Part shown: in pieces, positions 5,653-8,685 of the stretch
How the letters are laid out: the number at the start of each line of letters is the position of its first letter
How positions within the stretch are numbered: the first letter of the stretch is position 1
Source of the DNA: Betaproteobacteria bacterium
GTDB lineage: Bacteria > Pseudomonadota > Gammaproteobacteria > Burkholderiales > Rhodocyclaceae
Assembly: GCA_020047725.1 (NCBI GenBank)
Contig: JAIFNM010000331.1
Coordinates: 1 to 8,685 of the forward strand
Direction of reading: 5' to 3'
DNA length: 8,685 bases
Notes under the pieces: generated by a model
Seen by the model: the letters and a program-made list of their open reading frames with translations, nothing else
What the model was told of the DNA's origin: nothing
Database searches by the model: none
Translations under genes and position numbers: made by a program

Positions 5653-8600
5653 GACGCAGTCTCATTATTGATTTCTGAACTATCCGAGTCCGGGGGCGGG
5701 TTGATTGGTAGCGTAACCCGGAATGTGGCGCCCCGGCCATGATTTGAGCATGCTGCAATTGTTCCATGGTGGCGCTGAACGATGCCCCAGGACAGCGAAA
5801 GCCCGAGGCCAGTGCCCTGGCCGACCGGCTTGGTGGTGTAAAACGGGTCGAAAATCTTGTCGAGATTCTCCGATTCGATGCCGGCGCCATCGTCCTCAAC
5901 CTCGATCCATACCGTATCGCCCTCACGCCTGCTGCGCAATACGATGTGACCATGTTCTTCGATGGACTGCGCTGCATTGGTCAGCAGGTTCATGAAGACC
6001 TGGTTGATCTGCGACGGGATGCAATGCACCTCGGGCAGGTCGCCGTAGTCCCGTTCGATTTCGGCTTTGTACTTGATCTCGTTCCAGGCGATATTTAGCG
6101 TGCTTTCCAGCCCGTCGTGAAGATTGGCCCATTGCCATCCGCTCGAACCAACACGCGAAAAGTCCTTCAGGTCCTGAACGATCTTGCGCACGCGCGCCAG
6201 CCCCTCATTGGACTGACTTAGCAGTTGATGAATATCACTGATGATGAAGTCGTAGTCATTTTCGGCCCTGAGCTGGTTGGCGTGCCTGAAGGCTTGCGGC
6301 ATCGAGGCGGAGAGCTGGTTGTCGACTTCGCCATAGGCAGCGATGATCGCCAGCAGGTCGTCTATATACTCAGCCAGCGAATGGAGGTTGGATGAGACGT
6401 AGCCGATCGGATTGTTGATCTCGTGCGCCACGCCGGCCGCCAGCTGGCCAAGGGATGCCAGTTTCTCAGATTGCAGCAGCCGGTTGTTGGTGTCGTCGAG
6501 CTTGAAGTTCAGAGCGATCACTTCCTCCAGTTTAAGCTTCAGGGCGGATTCGGCGCGCACCCGGCGGACGATGCGCCACATGTCGTTCCCGATCACCTGG
6601 GCGGTTGCACAATCAAAGTCATCGTAATCGGCGCCCTTGTTGCCGACACCAAGAATCACGCGCACCTTGCCCTCTTCGATGACCGGCACCGAGATCAGCC
6701 GTTGCAGGTGGGCATGGCCTTCCGGCAAGCCCATCTTGGCTTTGTAGGCCGGGTAGTCGTTGAACACAGATATTTCCTTGTTGCGCGCACAGTCGGCCCA
6801 GATGCCGGCCGATTTGATCGGGTAGTGATTTTCATGAACAGCGGTACAGCCTTTGAGCGCCCCCGTTGTCCAGGTCACCAGTTCGATGGTCTCCTGGTCG
6901 TCATTGACGAAATGGATGAAGCCGATGTGGCTCAGCGTCAGGCGTTCGATCATTTCCAGCCCCTGCCGGAGAAACTCCTCCTCGGGCAGGGCTCCGCCCA
7001 ATTCACTGATACGGATCAGTGCTTCCTGGCGTGCAAAAAACCGTTGCTGTTGCGTCACTTCCATGGTGATGCCCCCGAGCAGCCGCTTTCCGCCCTCGCC
7101 TTCGATAACGAATTTTTTGCTCTCAAAGAAGCGGCCTTCAAAGTCCTCTTCGATCGTGGTGCTATGACCCGATTCGAGAACCCGGTGGTCGTCGTCATCG
7201 AGTTTCTTGCCAAAACTGCCGGGGAAGAGCTCTGTGTTGCTCTTGCCGATCATGGCCTCCGGATCGAGACCAAGCATTGTCTGGAAAGCCTTGTTGGCCA
7301 TCAATACCCGCAGGTTTTCGTCTTTTACGAAAGCCGTGCCGGGCAACTGGTCGAGGAACTGTTGCGTCACCTGCTGAGTCCTTAATAGAGCGGCTTCAGC
7401 CTGTTTGCGCTCGCTGATGTCCTCGACTACCGCAGCAAAAAAGGCCAGGCGCTTGTCGGTTCGGCGGACGACGCTCACGGCAATGAAGGCATGCACAATG
7501 GCGCCGTCCTTGCGGATGAAGCGCTTCTCCATGCTGTAGCGGTCGGATTCGCCACTGATCAGCCGCTTGAAATGGGCAAGGTCGGCCGCCAGGTCATCCG
7601 GATAAGTCAGTTCGGCCCAGGTTTTTTTGAGCAGTTCTTCCTTCGGGTAGCCGAGCATGGTGCACAGCGCTGGGTTGGCGAGCAGCCAGCCTTTTTCCAG
7701 CGAGGTCGTGGCCATGCCAACCATGGCGTTTTCGAAGAAGGCGCTGAACCGATCCTCGCTCTCGCGCATCGCCAGCTCAGCGCGTTTGCGCTGGGAGATG
7801 TTCTCATGTGAAACCACTACGCCGCGACGAATCCCGCGCAACGGCGTAACGTGCATGACGAACCAGCGTTTCTCCCCGGGCGAGTGGCACGGGTATTCCA
7901 TGCTGAACTCGGTTTGCTCGCCGTTCAGCACGCTGTTGATACCGTCGCGTACGGCGAGGGCTTCTGCGCCAAAGTCGTACGCCGGTGCCGACGTACAGAT
8001 GTCCAGATAGTTCAGCCCGACCGATTTCAGGGAATGATCCGGTGTGCCATTGTCGCGTGCAAAATCCTCCCAGGCCTGATTGACCGAGAGGATGGTCCCG
8101 TGCTGATCAAGTACCGCGATATGCTGCATCAGCGAATCGACGATGCTGGCAGTGAAGTCATGGCTTTCTCGCAGCGACTCTGCCATCTGCTGGCGCTCCG
8201 TGATGTCGCGATTGACACCGATCAGGCGTAGCGGTCGTCCGTCTTCGTCTTTGTACACCCAGGCGCGTGCATCGACGATACGAATCGCGCCATCGCCGCG
8301 CCGGATGCGGAACAGCGTGTCCAGTTCCGTTCCGGTTTCGATGGTGCGCTGCTGTTCAGCTTCGGCGGCAGGCAGATCCTCCGGTAAGACGCAGTTCTGC
8401 CACGTTTCGTAGGCCGATGAAAAGCCAGCGCGATCCATGCCATAAACACGGAACATGGTGTCGTCCCAGATCAGGGTGCGGGTCTTCAGGTCAAGCTCCC
8501 AGATGCCGGTGCCGCTGGCCTTGGTGGCCAGCTTGAGGCGGTCGATGTCGTGTTGCCGGTCAATCTGATGTTGCTGCGCCAGAATGATCAGGCCGCGTTG

Positions 8601-8685
8601 ACGAACCTGGACACCACGGAGCGCTATCGCCGAGAAAGCGACCAGCAGGGCAAACAGGATTCCCTGGTTACGCACATCGTCATGC
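5649..8685 (-). CDS. Membrane-anchored multi-PAS/GAF sensor histidine kinase, 5' end outside window
   Basis: At least 1,011 residues, open at the right edge. Residues below count from GTG 8675, which is probably not the true start: the frame stays open upstream (His-Asp-Asp) with no ribosome binding site. A membrane segment at about 5-21 (GILFALLVAFSAIAL) has acidic residues before it and Arg after it, fitting the exit from a periplasmic sensor region encoded beyond the window. Then PAS 1 (about 48-163), PAS 2 (172-296), PAS 3 (306-424) and PAS 4 (434-545), most ending in a typical DITER/DISER-like PAC tail. A GAF-type domain follows (about 552-705; CTAVHENHYPI, LISVPVIEEGK), then a coiled coil. 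The kinase core has H751 (GVAHEINNP), N box 891-902, G1 DDGAG (928-932), F box FDPFYTT and G2 GQGTGLGLS (952-960). It autophosphorylates on H751, and the coupled HD-GYP regulator is the likely partner. No REC or HPt domain is attached. Ligands of the PAS and GAF domains cannot be read from sequence. Confidence 0.93.
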   Translation of the reverse strand, partial: HDDVRNQGILFALLVAFSAIALRGVQVRQRGLIILAQQHQIDRQHDIDRLKLATKASGTGIWELDLKTRTLIWDDTMFRVYGMDRAGFSSAYETWQNCVLPEDLPAAEAEQQRTIETGTELDTLFRIRRGDGAIRIVDARAWVYKDEDGRPLRLIGVNRDITERQQMAESLRESHDFTASIVDSLMQHIAVLDQHGTILSVNQAWEDFARDNGTPDHSLKSVGLNYLDICTSAPAYDFGAEALAVRDGINSVLNGEQTEFSMEYPCHSPGEKRWFVMHVTPLRGIRRGVVVSHENISQRKRAELAMRESEDRFSAFFENAMVGMATTSLEKGWLLANPALCTMLGYPKEELLKKTWAELTYPDDLAADLAHFKRLISGESDRYSMEKRFIRKDGAIVHAFIAVSVVRRTDKRLAFFAAVVEDISERKQAEAALLRTQQVTQQFLDQLPGTAFVKDENLRVLMANKAFQTMLGLDPEAMIGKSNTELFPGSFGKKLDDDDHRVLESGHSTTIEEDFEGRFFESKKFVIEGEGGKRLLGGITMEVTQQQRFFARQEALIRISELGGALPEEEFLRQGLEMIERLTLSHIGFIHFVNDDQETIELVTWTTGALKGCTAVHENHYPIKSAGIWADCARNKEISVFNDYPAYKAKMGLPEGHAHLQRLISVPVIEEGKVRVILGVGNKGADYDDFDCATAQVIGNDMWRIVRRVRAESALKLKLEEVIALNFKLDDTNNRLLQSEKLASLGQLAAGVAHEINNPIGYVSSNLHSLAEYIDDLLAIIAAYGEVDNQLSASMPQAFRHANQLRAENDYDFIISDIHQLLSQSNEGLARVRKIVQDLKDFSRVGSSGWQWANLHDGLESTLNIAWNEIKYKAEIERDYGDLPEVHCIPSQINQVFMNLLTNAAQSIEEHGHIVLRSRREGDTVWIEVEDDGAGIESENLDKIFDPFYTTKPVGQGTGLGLSLSWGIVQRHHGTIAACSNHGRGATFRVTLPINPPPDSDSSEINNETAS
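5706..6482 (-). repeat. Paralogous kinase core, copy 1 (pairs with 2231-3007)
   Basis: From the helix ending LLQSEKLASLGQLAAGVAHE to the last strand of the ATPase domain, this segment matches the hemerythrin kinase almost throughout. Shared blocks include EGLARV, GLESTLN, KYKAE, CIP-QINQV and TTKPVG. One exact DNA match is 19 bases (5820-5838 against 2348-2366, same orientation). It looks like an old gene duplication with different sensor modules attached. Confidence 0.8.

Noticed and set aside
5137..5742. Plus-strand open frame of 201 codons across the kinase/HD-GYP junction
   Set aside because: It is antisense to REC coding sequence with intact phosphorylation residues and to the ATGA junction, and has no motifs of its own.
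6423..7385. Open frame of 320 codons on the plus strand, the longest on that strand
   Set aside because: It lies antisense within the multi-PAS kinase, whose frame shows continuous PAS/GAF/kinase motifs. The plus-strand translation shows no recognisable domain and is typical of a shadow frame in GC-rich coding DNA.

Overview
The window lies wholly inside one tightly packed gene cluster read from the minus strand (right to left). It encodes two-component signalling and cyclic-di-GMP turnover proteins. Four genes were read from continuous open frames. The fifth, at the left edge, was translated codon by codon from the reverse complement and is open for its whole visible length. No stretch above 12 bases is non-coding. 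I see no tRNA, rRNA, CRISPR array, insertion sequence, promoter or terminator, and the transcript probably begins and ends outside the window.

Order of transcription: (1) 8685-5649, a large membrane-anchored multi-PAS/GAF histidine kinase whose N-terminus is cut off by the window edge; (2) 5652-4333, a REC-HD-GYP response regulator; (3) 4322-3717, a small REC protein with no recognised output domain; (4) 3715-2189, a soluble histidine kinase with an N-terminal bacteriohemerythrin domain carrying all seven di-iron ligands; (5) 2192-1, a PAS-PAS-GGDEF-EAL protein that continues in frame into a C-terminal REC domain and off the left edge. Junctions are an ATGA overlap, a 10-base gap, a 1-base gap and another ATGA overlap, so translational coupling is likely.

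Proposed joint role (inference): two paralogous kinases, one membrane-bound and one probably sensing oxygen or another diatomic ligand, phosphorylate a set of closely related REC domains. The only enzymatic outputs visible are c-di-GMP phosphodiesterase modules (HD-GYP and EAL). The single GGDEF domain is degenerate (GNDKF), so the cluster looks biased towards lowering c-di-GMP. Such an output usually favours motility or dispersal over biofilm formation. The HD-GYP domain is also non-canonical (GFP for GYP, and Asn at a probable metal-ligand position), so its activity is less certain than that of the EAL domain.

The organism is probably a Gram-negative betaproteobacterium, perhaps of the Rhodocyclales (Dechloromonas / Azonexus / Accumulibacter-like). 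This rests on my impression of the HEINNP-type kinase cores, the hemerythrin-kinase fusion, the abundance of PAS and c-di-GMP modules and the moderately high GC content. No taxonomic marker gene is present.
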